Shown here: one piece after another, positions 26,005 to 35,363 of the stretch
How positions within the stretch are numbered: the stretch's first letter is position 1
Layout: each line of letters starts with the position of its first letter
Origin: CTSOIL-112 sp964293815
GTDB lineage: Bacteria > Pseudomonadota > Gammaproteobacteria > Burkholderiales > Burkholderiaceae
Direction: 5' to 3'
Assembly: GCA_964293815.1 (NCBI GenBank)
Contig: CAXYYC010000011.1
Span: 1-61,923, forward strand
Length of the DNA: 61,923 bases
The notes under the pieces: generated by a model
What the model saw: only the letters and a program-made list of their open reading frames with translations
The model's database searches: none
Told to the model about the DNA's origin: nothing
Program-made: the position numbers and the translations under genes

Positions 26005-26751
26005 TTATTTGGCTTTGCCTTGGTTGGCCACCGCTTGCATCGCTGCGGCAATGGCGTCGGCGTCACCCAAATAGTAGCTGCGGATCGGCTTGAACTGCTC
26101 ATCCAATTCGTACACCAGCGGTTGAGCGGTTGGGACGTTCAGTTTAACGATGTCGTCGTCACTGATGCCGTCCAAATGTTTGATCAATGCACGCAAGCTG
26201 TTGCCATGCGCCGCGATCACTACTTTTTGACCAGATTGGATGGTCGGAATGATGGTCGATTCCCAGAATGGCACGACACGCGCCACGGTGTCTTTCAGAC
26301 ACTCGGTCAGCGGCAATTCTGCTTTCGGTACGTTTGCGTAGCGCGGATCATTGGCCGGATTCATCGGGCTGTCTTCTGGCAGTGGATTCGGCGCAATCGC
26401 ATAAGCACGACGCCAGATCAGCACTTGCTCATCACCGTATTGAGCCGCGGTTTCGGCCTTGTTCAAACCTTGCAAGGCACCGTAGTGGCGCTCGTTTAAA
26501 TGCCAATCCGGACGCACTTGAATATACGCTTGATCCATTTCATCCAACACACCCCACAGCGTATGAATCGCACGTTTCAATACCGATGTGTAAGCCACAT
26601 CAAATTCAAAACCCGCTTCTTTGAGTAATTTACCTGCGCGCACCGCTTCGGCTTTGCCATTTTCGGTCAAATCCACGTCCACCCAGCCGGTGAAGCGGTT
26701 TTCCAGATTCCATTGGCTTTCACCATGACGAAATAATACCAGTTGATACAT
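26005..26751 (-). CDS. gpmA: 2,3-bisphosphoglycerate-dependent phosphoglycerate mutase
   Basis: 248 residues, the standard size. The phosphohistidine motif RHGESQWN carries H9, and a second active-site histidine lies in AAHGNSLRALIKHL (about 183). It interconverts 3- and 2-phosphoglycerate in glycolysis and gluconeogenesis. It is divergent from the rhodanese-grxC-secB-gpsA group, a gene arrangement familiar from betaproteobacteria. Confidence 0.95.
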   Translation of the reverse strand: MYQLVLFRHGESQWNLENRFTGWVDVDLTENGKAEAVRAGKLLKEAGFEFDVAYTSVLKRAIHTLWGVLDEMDQAYIQVRPDWHLNERHYGALQGLNKAETAAQYGDEQVLIWRRAYAIAPNPLPEDSPMNPANDPRYANVPKAELPLTECLKDTVARVVPFWESTIIPTIQSGQKVVIAAHGNSLRALIKHLDGISDDDIVKLNVPTAQPLVYELDEQFKPIRSYYLGDADAIAAAMQAVANQGKAK

Positions 26752-26937
26752 AGCTACCCCTCTTTTCTAACGTGAGACAAAAATGGTATCCCGGTCGGCG
26801 CACATACACTCCTTCTGCAAGGTGGGTGACGGCCAAGGGCATTCTACTTTATAATGCCTACCACACGGATAATGCCGAAGCATCATTAAAACAGCCTTAT
26901 TTTACCGCAACCCCGCATCAAACAACAGGATAAAATT

Positions 26938-27348
26938 GTGGACTTTATTTTACAACCAACCAATCTGGCGCTTTTGGCCATCGCCATCATCTCTGGCCTC
27001 ATGCTCTTACAACCCGCGTTGCTCAAGGGCAAAGCCAAACATGTCAACACCACCGAAGCGACACAGCTGATTAACAAAAAAGCGCAAGTGATTGATGTGC
27101 GCACACCCGAAGAATTCGCGCGTGGACACATTCGCCAATCCAAATTAATTCCACTGTCCAATTTCGGCGAGCAATTGCCACTGGCCAAGCTCAAACAAGA
27201 CAAACCCGTGCTGATCGTCTGCGAAAGCGGTATGCGCGCGCGCCGCGCCGCCGCCATGCTGGACAAACAGGGCTACACTGATGTGGCTGTTTTGGATGGC
27301 GGCGTTCGCTCGTGGCAAGAAGCGCAACTCCCTCTTGTGAAAGGTTAA
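26938..27348 (+). CDS. Membrane-anchored rhodanese-domain protein (YibN-like)
   Basis: 136 residues starting at GTG (26938), preceded by AGGA. One N-terminal membrane helix (about 8-26) is followed by a rhodanese domain with DVRTPEEF and the active-site loop around C95 (CESGMRA). Probably a sulfur-carrying or redox protein at the inner membrane. It lies 3 bp before grxC and heads the grxC-secB-gpsA group. Confidence 0.88.
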   Translation: MDFILQPTNLALLAIAIISGLMLLQPALLKGKAKHVNTTEATQLINKKAQVIDVRTPEEFARGHIRQSKLIPLSNFGEQLPLAKLKQDKPVLIVCESGMRARRAAAMLDKQGYTDVAVLDGGVRSWQEAQLPLVKG

Positions 27349-27351
27349 TTT

Positions 27352-27618
27352 ATGCAACACGTTCTCATGTACTCTTCCACCGTCTGCCCGTACTGCATGC
27401 GCGCAGAAATGCTGCTCAAGCAACGTGGCGTGACCGAAATTGAAAAAATTCTGATTGATCGCGACCCGAGCGCGCGCGAAACTATGATGACGCGCACTGG
27501 TCGCCGCACCGTGCCGCAGATTTACATTGGCGACACGCATGTTGGTGGGTTTGACGATTTGTCCGCGCTGGATCGCGAAGGCAAACTGCTGCCCTTGCTG
27601 AATCCAGCGTCGGCTTAA
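27352..27618 (+). CDS. grxC: Glutaredoxin 3
   Basis: 88 residues with the dithiol active site C12-P-Y-C15 and the glutathione-binding TVPQIYIGDTHVGG region (about 53-66). It reduces disulfides and mixed disulfides in the cytoplasm using glutathione. It follows the rhodanese gene with almost no gap, so the two are probably co-translated. Confidence 0.93.
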   Translation: MQHVLMYSSTVCPYCMRAEMLLKQRGVTEIEKILIDRDPSARETMMTRTGRRTVPQIYIGDTHVGGFDDLSALDREGKLLPLLNPASA

Positions 27619-27684
27619 TCCGCCAAATTACCCTCATTTACCTATTTTTGTCACATCCCTTAACCAACCTAAAAAGGCAACAAA

Positions 27685-28134
27685 ATGACTGATCAAGCAC
27701 AACAGCAGCCCACATTCGATCTGCGCCGCGTCTACCTCAAAGACGCCTCATTGGAAATCCCGAATGCACCTGCGGTATTCCTCGAAAACGAAGCACCGAA
27801 AGTCAATATCGAAATCAGCATCGAAACCCGCACCTTGGACAGCGACGCCCACGAAGTGGATGTGACCGCGACCCTGAGCGCGACCTCAAACGACAAAACC
27901 TTCTTCTTGGTCGAAGCCAAACAATCCGGCGTATTTGAAATCACCGGCATCGAAGGCGAGCAACTCGACTCGATTTTGAATATCGTTTGCCCGTCCATGC
28001 TGTTCCCATACTTGCGCGCCAACGTCACCGACCTGTTGACCCGCGCAACCTTGCCACCGCTGTACTTGAACGAAATCAATTTCGAGCAAATCTACCACAG
28101 CAAACGTGAGCAAGAAACCGCCACCAAGCAATAA
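27685..28134 (+). CDS. secB: Protein-export chaperone SecB
   Basis: 149 residues, acidic, the usual size of this tetrameric chaperone. Characteristic stretches are FDLRRVYLKDASLEIPNAP and ICPSMLFPYLR-like VCPSMLFPYLRANV. It holds precursors unfolded and hands them to SecA. AAAAAGGC lies before the start; gpsA follows 12 bp later. Confidence 0.95.
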   Translation: MTDQAQQQPTFDLRRVYLKDASLEIPNAPAVFLENEAPKVNIEISIETRTLDSDAHEVDVTATLSATSNDKTFFLVEAKQSGVFEITGIEGEQLDSILNIVCPSMLFPYLRANVTDLLTRATLPPLYLNEINFEQIYHSKREQETATKQ

Positions 28135-28146
28135 TCACGCATTCGC

Positions 28147-29148
28147 ATGAATATTGCCGTACTCGGCGCCGGCGCATGGGGAAGCGCTATTGCCTCCTCA
28201 TTCGCCGCCACCCAACAGCACCACGTCACACTCTGGGGGCGTGAAGCCGAGGTTATCGCGCAATTGCGGCATCATCGCATCAATCAGCGCTATTTACCTG
28301 ATCTGCCGCTTGATCCCGCATTGCAGTACAGCGATGATTTGAACGCCGTTTTGTCGGCACATCATGCGGCCGACGATCTGCTGATTCTCGCCACACCAAT
28401 TGCTGGTCTGCGCGACATCAGTCAAAAAATTGCCGCACACGGGACCCGCGCCGCCGTCATTTGGCTGTGCAAAGGCGTGGAGCGCGGCACTCATCTGTTT
28501 CCCCATCAAATCGTGCGCGCCGAATTGGCACGCGAAACACCATTTGGCGTTCTGTCCGGCCCGTCCTTTGCCCAAGAAGTCGCGCAAAAAATGCCCTGCG
28601 CCTTGGTTCTGGCCTCGCACTTTGATGCGCTCGATTTGCGCTTCGTGCAACAGCTCTCCAATCCGTATCTGCGCATTTACCACAGCACTGATGTCATCGG
28701 CGTTGAATTGGGCGGTGCACACAAAAACGTGCTGGCGATTGCCGCCGGCATCAGCGATGGTTTGAAATTGGGTATGAACGCACGCGCGGCATTGCTCACG
28801 CGTGGTATTGCTGAGATGCGCCGCTTTGCCAACGCACTCGGCGCGAATCCCGACACGATTTCCGGCCTGACCGGTGTGGGTGACTTGATTTTGACTGCCA
28901 CCGGCGATTTATCGCGCAACCGCACCGTTGGTTTGCAATTGGCGCAAGGCAAAGCATTAGACGAGATCACCGCGCAACTGGGGCATGTGGCCGAAGGCGC
29001 CTTGTGCGCGCACGCCATGCTGGCGTTGGCGCATGAGCATCAGGTTCGCGCGCCGATCACGCAAGGTGTCTGCGCCATTTTGGATGGTGTCGCGCCGCAA
29101 AAAGTGATTGAGCAATTATTGGTGCGCGACGCGATCAGCGAGCATTAA
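28147..29148 (+). CDS. gpsA: NAD(P)-dependent glycerol-3-phosphate dehydrogenase
   Basis: 333 residues. N-terminal dinucleotide-binding motif GAGAWGSAIA (7-16), a catalytic lysine region GGAHKNVLAIAAGISDGL and the GLTGVGDLILT motif are present. It makes sn-glycerol 3-phosphate for phospholipid synthesis. It ends one base before the convergent GMC oxidoreductase gene. Confidence 0.95.
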   Translation: MNIAVLGAGAWGSAIASSFAATQQHHVTLWGREAEVIAQLRHHRINQRYLPDLPLDPALQYSDDLNAVLSAHHAADDLLILATPIAGLRDISQKIAAHGTRAAVIWLCKGVERGTHLFPHQIVRAELARETPFGVLSGPSFAQEVAQKMPCALVLASHFDALDLRFVQQLSNPYLRIYHSTDVIGVELGGAHKNVLAIAAGISDGLKLGMNARAALLTRGIAEMRRFANALGANPDTISGLTGVGDLILTATGDLSRNRTVGLQLAQGKALDEITAQLGHVAEGALCAHAMLALAHEHQVRAPITQGVCAILDGVAPQKVIEQLLVRDAISEH

Positions 29149-29149
29149 A

Positions 29150-30766
29150 TCAACTGTTCTGCGGCACTTGCGCCATCACATATTCACTGATCGCCGTGAT
29201 GGACAACGACGGATTCACGCCCGGATTGGCAGAGATCATCGAACCGTCGCACACATAGGCATTTTCATAGCCAAACAACCGCCCCTGCCCGTCGATCACA
29301 CCCTGCGACACATCCGCACCCATCACCGCCCCGCCCAGCACATGCGCAGTCGAGGCGGTATCCAATAGTTGCTCGGTGAACAGCGTATAAGCCTTGCCAT
29401 CGATTTGTGTCGCATACAGTTTGGCCAACTCTTCGGCGCGCGGAATATACGCCTGCGGCCGTTCACCCACGTCCAAATCGGTTTTCAAAAAGCCAAAGCG
29501 ATTGAGTTTAAATTGCAAAGTTGAATCCAAATGCTGCATAAACAGCATAACTTGGCTTTGCTTCGCCCAATCTTTGGCAAAGGCAATGCGCAGGTATTTT
29601 TTCGGATGCGCGAACCACTCGCGTGCCATTTTTCCCAAGCGCACCCAGACATTCGCACCGTACGCCATCGGCGCGTGTGCCACACGCCACGCACCCGAAC
29701 CCGCACCATAGCGCACCGGCTCCAGATGGCTGTGCTCGTCGGTGTGCAACACCGAACCAATCGCAATGCCTTGGCTGAAATCGGTATCGGTTTTGTCCGT
29801 CGCAATGGTAATCAAACATTCGTTGTTGCTGCGAATATCCTTGCCCACGCGCTCAGACAACGCAGGCATGGACTGCTTATTTTTCAAAGTGAGCAGTAAC
29901 TTGCTCGTACCCAGAGCGCCCGCTGAGAACACCACGCCGCGCGTTTTGATGATGTGGGTTTTGGGGCGAAACAACGCTTGAGGCCAACTCCACTCACGCG
30001 AATCGCGCACATGGATTTCATAGCCCAGCGCGCCACCTTCGCCCACGGGTTTCACGTCGTGCACCAAGGTTTCCGCCACAATGCGCGCACCGCGTTTTTG
30101 TGCCAAATACAGATAATTTTTGTCCAATGAGTTTTTCGCATTATGCCGGCAGCCCGTCATGCACGCGCCGCAGTGCAAGCACGGCGCACGCTCAGGGCCT
30201 TCTCCGCCGAAATACGGATCGGGTACGGTTTGGCCGGGCTTTTGCCCCTCGCGCGCAAAGAAAATCGAGACTTTGGTCGCGTGAAACTCATCGGTTCGAC
30301 CGATTTTTTGCGCCACTTGCGCCAGCGCATGATCGCCCGCGCACAACTTCGGATTGACCTCGGCGCCGAGCATCCGATACGCCGTGTCATAGTACGGCTG
30401 GAGGACGTTTTCCCAATCATTTAAACCCGCCCAACTGCCGGTTTTAAAAAAGGTTGGCTTCGGTATCGGCAAGGTGCAGGCGTACACCAGCGAGCCACCG
30501 CCCACACCCGAACCGGAGAGGATATTCAGGTGGCGGAAAAAACTCAAACGCATGATGCCCGTCCATTTCAGCGCGGGAACCCACAGCCAGCGATTCATCT
30601 GCCAATTGGTCTGCGGAAAATCCTCTGGCCGATACCATTTACCTTTTTCGATGACCAACACCTTGTAACCCTTTTCGGACAAACGCAAGGCGCTGACCGA
30701 GCCACCAAAACCACTTCCGATGATGACGAAGTCGTATTCTGTCTCAAGCAAATCAATAGCCCGCAT
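29150..30766 (-). CDS. GMC-family flavoprotein oxidoreductase, cholesterol-oxidase-like
   Basis: 538 residues. FAD-binding GSGFGGS (about 17-23) and the GSGVGGGSLVYA motif mark the GMC fold, with the C-terminal NPGVNPSLSITA substrate/FAD region. A cysteine cluster CLHCGACMTGC (about 196-206) resembles a ferredoxin-type motif that I recall from the bacterial cholesterol-oxidase-like subgroup. No signal peptide is evident. The substrate is unknown, plausibly a hydrophobic alcohol. It abuts gpsA tail to tail and is divergent from the pigment export operon, so it may or may not belong to that cluster. Confidence 0.82.
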   Translation of the reverse strand: MRAIDLLETEYDFVIIGSGFGGSVSALRLSEKGYKVLVIEKGKWYRPEDFPQTNWQMNRWLWVPALKWTGIMRLSFFRHLNILSGSGVGGGSLVYACTLPIPKPTFFKTGSWAGLNDWENVLQPYYDTAYRMLGAEVNPKLCAGDHALAQVAQKIGRTDEFHATKVSIFFAREGQKPGQTVPDPYFGGEGPERAPCLHCGACMTGCRHNAKNSLDKNYLYLAQKRGARIVAETLVHDVKPVGEGGALGYEIHVRDSREWSWPQALFRPKTHIIKTRGVVFSAGALGTSKLLLTLKNKQSMPALSERVGKDIRSNNECLITIATDKTDTDFSQGIAIGSVLHTDEHSHLEPVRYGAGSGAWRVAHAPMAYGANVWVRLGKMAREWFAHPKKYLRIAFAKDWAKQSQVMLFMQHLDSTLQFKLNRFGFLKTDLDVGERPQAYIPRAEELAKLYATQIDGKAYTLFTEQLLDTASTAHVLGGAVMGADVSQGVIDGQGRLFGYENAYVCDGSMISANPGVNPSLSITAISEYVMAQVPQNS

Positions 30767-30931
30767 GAAGTCTCCTAAATGTGAATATTTATATTTCAGT
30801 TTCTTTTTCAGCTTTTACATCGCCCAGTAGGCCATCAGAATCCGGTCTCGCCACGATGGGGATACGATACAATATTGTCTTGATCTATTTCTGTTTTTTT
30901 ACTCGGCAACACCATTTAGCCAATTGGATTT

Positions 30932-31879
30932 ATGCACCTATTTCGACGAAACCAGCAATCAACCCATTGGGCGGATATGAATGAATCCGGCGCTTCGTGG
31001 GGTATTTGGCTATTATTCCAAATACACCGCTGGTTTGGGCGTTTGCCATTTCGCTTGGCGCTTTATCCCGTGATGCTGTATTTTTTCCTCGTCAAAACAC
31101 AGGCGCGACGCGCATCACTTGAGTACCTACAGCACATTCAGCGCATTCAGCCGAGTTTTCAAGTCAATCGCTGGGTTAGTTTCAAGCATTTCATTACCTT
31201 TGGTGAGGCCTTGCTGGATAAAATCTTAGCACATGCGGGGCGCTACACTCTGAAAAATGTCCATATCTCGGGGCGAGAGGCTGTCCAAGCCTGCATTGAC
31301 CGCGGTTCTGGATTCGTTATTTTCACGGCACATATTGGCAATCTGGAAGTGTCCCGCTCCATCGCGCAATTACGCAATATTCCGCTCAATATTTTGGTGC
31401 ATACCCAGCACGCCGAACGATTTAACCGCATTCTCAAAACAATCAACCCAAAAAGCCAAGTGAATCTAATTCAGGTCACACAATTGGATTCCGCTCTGGC
31501 TATCGTGTTGGCCAATAAAGTACAAGCAGGCGAAGCGGTGGTCATTGCCGGCGATCGCATACCTGTTGGGCAAAACATTGCCAAACGCGTGGTGTCTGCG
31601 CACTTTTTGGGGCAGTCAGCGCCATTCCCAACGGGCCCATATATTCTCGCGCATTTATTGCAAGTACCCGTATTTTTCGTCACCTGCACACAACAACACA
31701 AAAACTACCAACTGCACTACCAAGCTTTTGCCGAGCGCATTGATCTGCCTCGCGCCAGCCGTGATGCGGCGTTACACGCCTATGCGCAGCAGTTTGCCGA
31801 TCTTTTGGCCGAACAATGTCAAAAAACACCGCTACAATGGTTCAATTTTTACCCTTTTTGGCAAACACCCCAATCATGA
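30932..31879 (+). CDS. LpxL/HtrB-type acyltransferase of the aryl polyene cluster
   Basis: 315 residues related to lipid A lauroyl/myristoyl acyltransferases. The HxxxxD-type catalytic motif is in FTAHIGNLEVS (about 125-135), followed by GDRIPVG. The N-terminal HWADMNESG region matches what I recall for acyltransferases in aryl polyene loci, which supports the start at 30932; an alternative ATG lies at 30977. It probably attaches the polyene or a fatty acid to a lipid anchor. It opens a four-gene rightward operon and overlaps the next gene by 4 bp (ATGA). Confidence 0.8.
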   Translation: MHLFRRNQQSTHWADMNESGASWGIWLLFQIHRWFGRLPFRLALYPVMLYFFLVKTQARRASLEYLQHIQRIQPSFQVNRWVSFKHFITFGEALLDKILAHAGRYTLKNVHISGREAVQACIDRGSGFVIFTAHIGNLEVSRSIAQLRNIPLNILVHTQHAERFNRILKTINPKSQVNLIQVTQLDSALAIVLANKVQAGEAVVIAGDRIPVGQNIAKRVVSAHFLGQSAPFPTGPYILAHLLQVPVFFVTCTQQHKNYQLHYQAFAERIDLPRASRDAALHAYAQQFADLLAEQCQKTPLQWFNFYPFWQTPQS

Positions 31880-32337
31880 GAATTCGCCATTTAAACCAAC
31901 ACATTGCGTACACCGAAATAGTGATCCAACCGCAATTTCACGACCTCGATCCACTCAATATCGTCTGGCATGGCAATTATGTCCGATATCTGGAAACCGC
32001 TCGGTGCGAGTTGCTGCGCCAAATCGGCTACGATTATCCGCAAATGAAGGCCTCCGGCTTTGCGTGGCCAGTCGTCGATATGCGCATCAAGTACATACGC
32101 CCCGCGCGATACGGCATGACGCTTGTGGTATCATGCGCCGTCATTGAATGGGAACACCGTTTAAAAATTCATTACGAGTTGCGCGAACGCGAAACGGATC
32201 AAATCATCAATCGAGCGTACACCATTCAAGTCGCCGTTGATATGCGTACCGAAGAAATGTGCTATCAATCGCCAGCCATTCTGGAGCAATGTCTTAAACC
32301 CTATCTGCAAGGAATACAATCATGCTCAAACGTTTGA
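31876..32337 (+). CDS. 4HBT-fold acyl thioesterase (aryl polyene cluster)
   Basis: 153 residues from the ATG overlapping the previous stop. The hotdog thioesterase motif HDLDPLNIVWHGNYVRYLETAR (abridged: D-x-D, WHGNY) is near residues 23-44. It may release mis-primed or finished acyl chains from the carrier protein. It is tightly packed between the acyltransferase and the LolA-like gene, overlapping the latter by 16 bp. Confidence 0.83.
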   Translation: MRIRHLNQHIAYTEIVIQPQFHDLDPLNIVWHGNYVRYLETARCELLRQIGYDYPQMKASGFAWPVVDMRIKYIRPARYGMTLVVSCAVIEWEHRLKIHYELRERETDQIINRAYTIQVAVDMRTEEMCYQSPAILEQCLKPYLQGIQSCSNV

Positions 32338-32924
32338 ATTTACTGCTCTACACCGCTGTTTTATGGTTGGGTTTAACCAGCGCCACCTTGGCCGATTCGT
32401 CAACCCAACTGCTTGCACAAATCGCGCGCATCAGCGCAAATCCTGAGGCGCTCCAAGCTAATTTTACCCAAAGCAAAAACATCAAAGGCTTTCGTTCGCC
32501 GATGCAGTCCTCAGGCAAAGTCATACTGGCTCGACAAAAAGGCATGCTGTGGGTAACGGAGCAACCGTATCAGTCCACACTGAAAATCAATCCAAATGGC
32601 ATCAGCGAGGTGCGCAACGGCCAAACCCAACAACTGGGCAATGCGCAGAGTATGAGCGCCATGACTCAAGTCATGTCCAGCATGCTCGCAGGTGATTTTT
32701 CATCCTTGCAACGCTATTTTTCCTTTACCGGCAAGGTCTCAGGCAATAGTTGGAATTTGACGTTACAACCATCCGATGCACAGGTGAAACGCGTCATCAG
32801 CAGCATTCAATTGCGTGGTGGGCAATACGTTAATCACGCCGTCATCCGCGAGATGAATGGCGACATCACCACCATTCGCTTTCTGAACCCTCATGCCGTG
32901 TCCCCTTCGGCGGTGGGTTTTTAA
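32322..32924 (+). CDS. LolA-like outer-membrane lipoprotein carrier protein (aryl polyene cluster)
   Basis: 200 residues with a signal peptide (about 1-25, cleavage after TLA) and the LolA-like NFTQSKNIKGFRSPMQSSGKV pattern (abridged). AAGGAA precedes the start, inside the end of the thioesterase gene. Such proteins occur in aryl polyene loci and probably carry the lipid-linked pigment across the periplasm. Confidence 0.82.
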   Translation: MLKRLNLLLYTAVLWLGLTSATLADSSTQLLAQIARISANPEALQANFTQSKNIKGFRSPMQSSGKVILARQKGMLWVTEQPYQSTLKINPNGISEVRNGQTQQLGNAQSMSAMTQVMSSMLAGDFSSLQRYFSFTGKVSGNSWNLTLQPSDAQVKRVISSIQLRGGQYVNHAVIREMNGDITTIRFLNPHAVSPSAVGF

Positions 32925-32964
32925 GTATTTTTTGTGCCAACCGTTCAGCTAAACCCGCATCCGT

Positions 32965-35346
32965 ATGCCTGATTCCCATTCGATTAAAACACGACGCCTG
33001 CATCCTTTTTTTACCCTATTGTGCGCATGTCTCCTGATTCTATCGACGTTGTTCATGCTTGCCAGCTTATATATGCAACGCACACAGCTCGGGCAATCGA
33101 TTGGCCATGACTCATTCTCACTGCTGCCCAAAGGACATCGTGGCCTATCGGATGCCGATGAGGCATTGGTACAAACAGCGCTCGCGAAACAGAGTGAAAG
33201 CGCCAATCGGCAAGTCATTTTTTTAATCTCATCCGATAGTCCGGAGAGCACCCACGCCGCCAAAACAACCTTTGAAACCCAACTCAACACCAGCGCACAC
33301 TCATTACTCAGCCCCAGCCCGATTCAGAGCAATTATGCGCAATCGCTGTTGGATTATTATGCCAAGCACACTTTGCAGTTGGCGACCCCGAATCAGTTGA
33401 ATAAACTGGCGCATTACAGCGATGCACAGTGGGTCGAAGAGGTACAAAAAAACGCATCCCGACCCATTTCGGTGGGTCCTTCTTTGGCGCAAGATCCGTT
33501 GGGCAATGTGCAAGACTGGCTATTAACGCAAGCGGGCAAATCGGGCATTTATCAGGGCGCCAATGGTGATTGGCAAGTGGATTATGAGGGCAAGACCTTC
33601 GCTGTGCTGTTGTACCAGACAGCCGAAGATGGCTTTGCACTCCAGACAGACGAACCGCTCACTCAAGTTCTGGAGCAGGTCAAAACGCAAACACTGCAAC
33701 ACGACCCGAATACCATGATTCACATGGCAGGAATCCCGCTGCATGTGGCGGCAGCGACGGAACAAGCCAACCGCGAGGTCAGTTGGTTCGGCACGATTTC
33801 AACCGTGGCGGTGATTCTCCTCTTGACCTTGGCCTACCACAGTGCGCGAGCCGTTTTCGCCGTGACCTTCAGTTTGCTTTATGGCATGCTTTTGGCATTT
33901 TTTGTCACGCGCTGGGCTTTTGGACAAGTGCATATTTTGACTCTGGTATTTGGTACCAGCCTGATCGGTGTGGCCGAGGATTATGGCTTTCACTTTCTGG
34001 CGGCACGACAAAATCACCCTGAGCAGCCCATCCCTACGCTGAAGCGTCACATTGCCCCCGGGATGTTTTTGGCCTTCATCACAACGGTTTTGGCGTATGT
34101 GTTTTTGGGTTTACCCCCATTTCCTGCGCTGCGACAGTTGGCGGTTTTTTCTGTCGCGGGTTTACTCGGCTCTTTGTTGGTTGTCTGGTATTTGTTCCCT
34201 TACGCATTTGCCAAAATGCCACCGCCGACACCGCTTAATCGACTGTTTGCCGCTTGGTGGCGTGGTTTTGTTGCGTTTTCTCCGAACATCCCGCGTCAGG
34301 CGCAATATGCGTTGTGGGCGGTATTCGGCATGATTGTGCTATTGGGCTGGAGTCAGGTGCGCTTCAAAGATGATTTGCGTCAACTGCAAAACTCACCCAA
34401 TTGGCTTATGGCAGAACAACGATTGGTCGGACAGGCATTGAACGAAGCCAACAGTCAATTTTTCTTGGTAACCGGCGATTCGGCACAATCCGTATTGACC
34501 CACGAGGAAGATTTGCGTGCCAAACTGGATGAGCAATTCGTCGCTCATCCCGAGCTTAAAGTCCGTTATCGCGCCGTATCCGAGTGGCTACCATCCGTCC
34601 AGCGACAGCAACAAACCGAACAAGCCTCTCTAAAGGCCATACCGGCATTGGAGGCGCAATTGGGATTGGATACCGATCTGAGTAAAAATGCTGGTCAGTA
34701 TATCGAGCCGCAAGCATGGCTTTCTCAACCTTTTGCGCCCATTTTGCAACGTCAATGGCTGGGACAGCAAGCAGATGGTCGTTGGGCGACCCTATTGAGT
34801 TTGACCGGCCAAACCAACTCTGGCGAATTGAGTGTATTGCAAAAAGCCACTGCTGGTCTACCACATGTGATTTGGGTGGATAACGTTACCCATTACGGCC
34901 AATTATTGGCGAACTATCGCAATATTATTTTGCTGATTTTGGCGTTATCCTATGTGGCGACATTGGTGGTTTTATGGCCGCGCTATCGCAGCAATGCGTT
35001 GTTGTTATTGGTTCCGCCGTTGGTCGGTACACTGTTGAGTTTGTCGGCGCTGGGCTGGTTAGGCATCCATATTCAACTGTTCACCGTATTGCCATTGCTC
35101 TTGATTTTAGGCATGGGCATTGATTACGGTATCTTTTTATTAGAGCATGTCGATGAGCAAGAGCGTATGTGGATGGTGACATGCCTGAGTACCATCAGCA
35201 CGATTTTGTCTTTGGGCATGTTGGGCTTTTCCAGTACGCCCGCATTACACATTTTGGGGCTAACGCTGGCATTGGGCATCAGCCTGACGTGGCTCACTTC
35301 GGCTTGGGTGGGTAAATATTTATCGCGTCACTTACGCGCTCAGTGA
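32965..35346 (+). CDS. MMPL/RND-superfamily exporter (aryl polyene cluster)
   Basis: 793 residues organised as two homologous halves. Each half has an isolated first membrane helix, a periplasmic loop of about 200 residues, then five helices. Motifs such as GVAEDYGFHFLAAR in the first half and GMGIDYGIFLLEHVDE in the second carry the buried acidic residues expected for proton coupling. It likely moves the lipid-linked aryl polyene from the inner membrane to the LolA-like carrier. It ends 17 bp from the convergent glycosyltransferase gene. Confidence 0.87.
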   Translation: MPDSHSIKTRRLHPFFTLLCACLLILSTLFMLASLYMQRTQLGQSIGHDSFSLLPKGHRGLSDADEALVQTALAKQSESANRQVIFLISSDSPESTHAAKTTFETQLNTSAHSLLSPSPIQSNYAQSLLDYYAKHTLQLATPNQLNKLAHYSDAQWVEEVQKNASRPISVGPSLAQDPLGNVQDWLLTQAGKSGIYQGANGDWQVDYEGKTFAVLLYQTAEDGFALQTDEPLTQVLEQVKTQTLQHDPNTMIHMAGIPLHVAAATEQANREVSWFGTISTVAVILLLTLAYHSARAVFAVTFSLLYGMLLAFFVTRWAFGQVHILTLVFGTSLIGVAEDYGFHFLAARQNHPEQPIPTLKRHIAPGMFLAFITTVLAYVFLGLPPFPALRQLAVFSVAGLLGSLLVVWYLFPYAFAKMPPPTPLNRLFAAWWRGFVAFSPNIPRQAQYALWAVFGMIVLLGWSQVRFKDDLRQLQNSPNWLMAEQRLVGQALNEANSQFFLVTGDSAQSVLTHEEDLRAKLDEQFVAHPELKVRYRAVSEWLPSVQRQQQTEQASLKAIPALEAQLGLDTDLSKNAGQYIEPQAWLSQPFAPILQRQWLGQQADGRWATLLSLTGQTNSGELSVLQKATAGLPHVIWVDNVTHYGQLLANYRNIILLILALSYVATLVVLWPRYRSNALLLLVPPLVGTLLSLSALGWLGIHIQLFTVLPLLLILGMGIDYGIFLLEHVDEQERMWMVTCLSTISTILSLGMLGFSSTPALHILGLTLALGISLTWLTSAWVGKYLSRHLRAQ

Positions 35347-35363
35347 TTGATGATGCAATTCGC

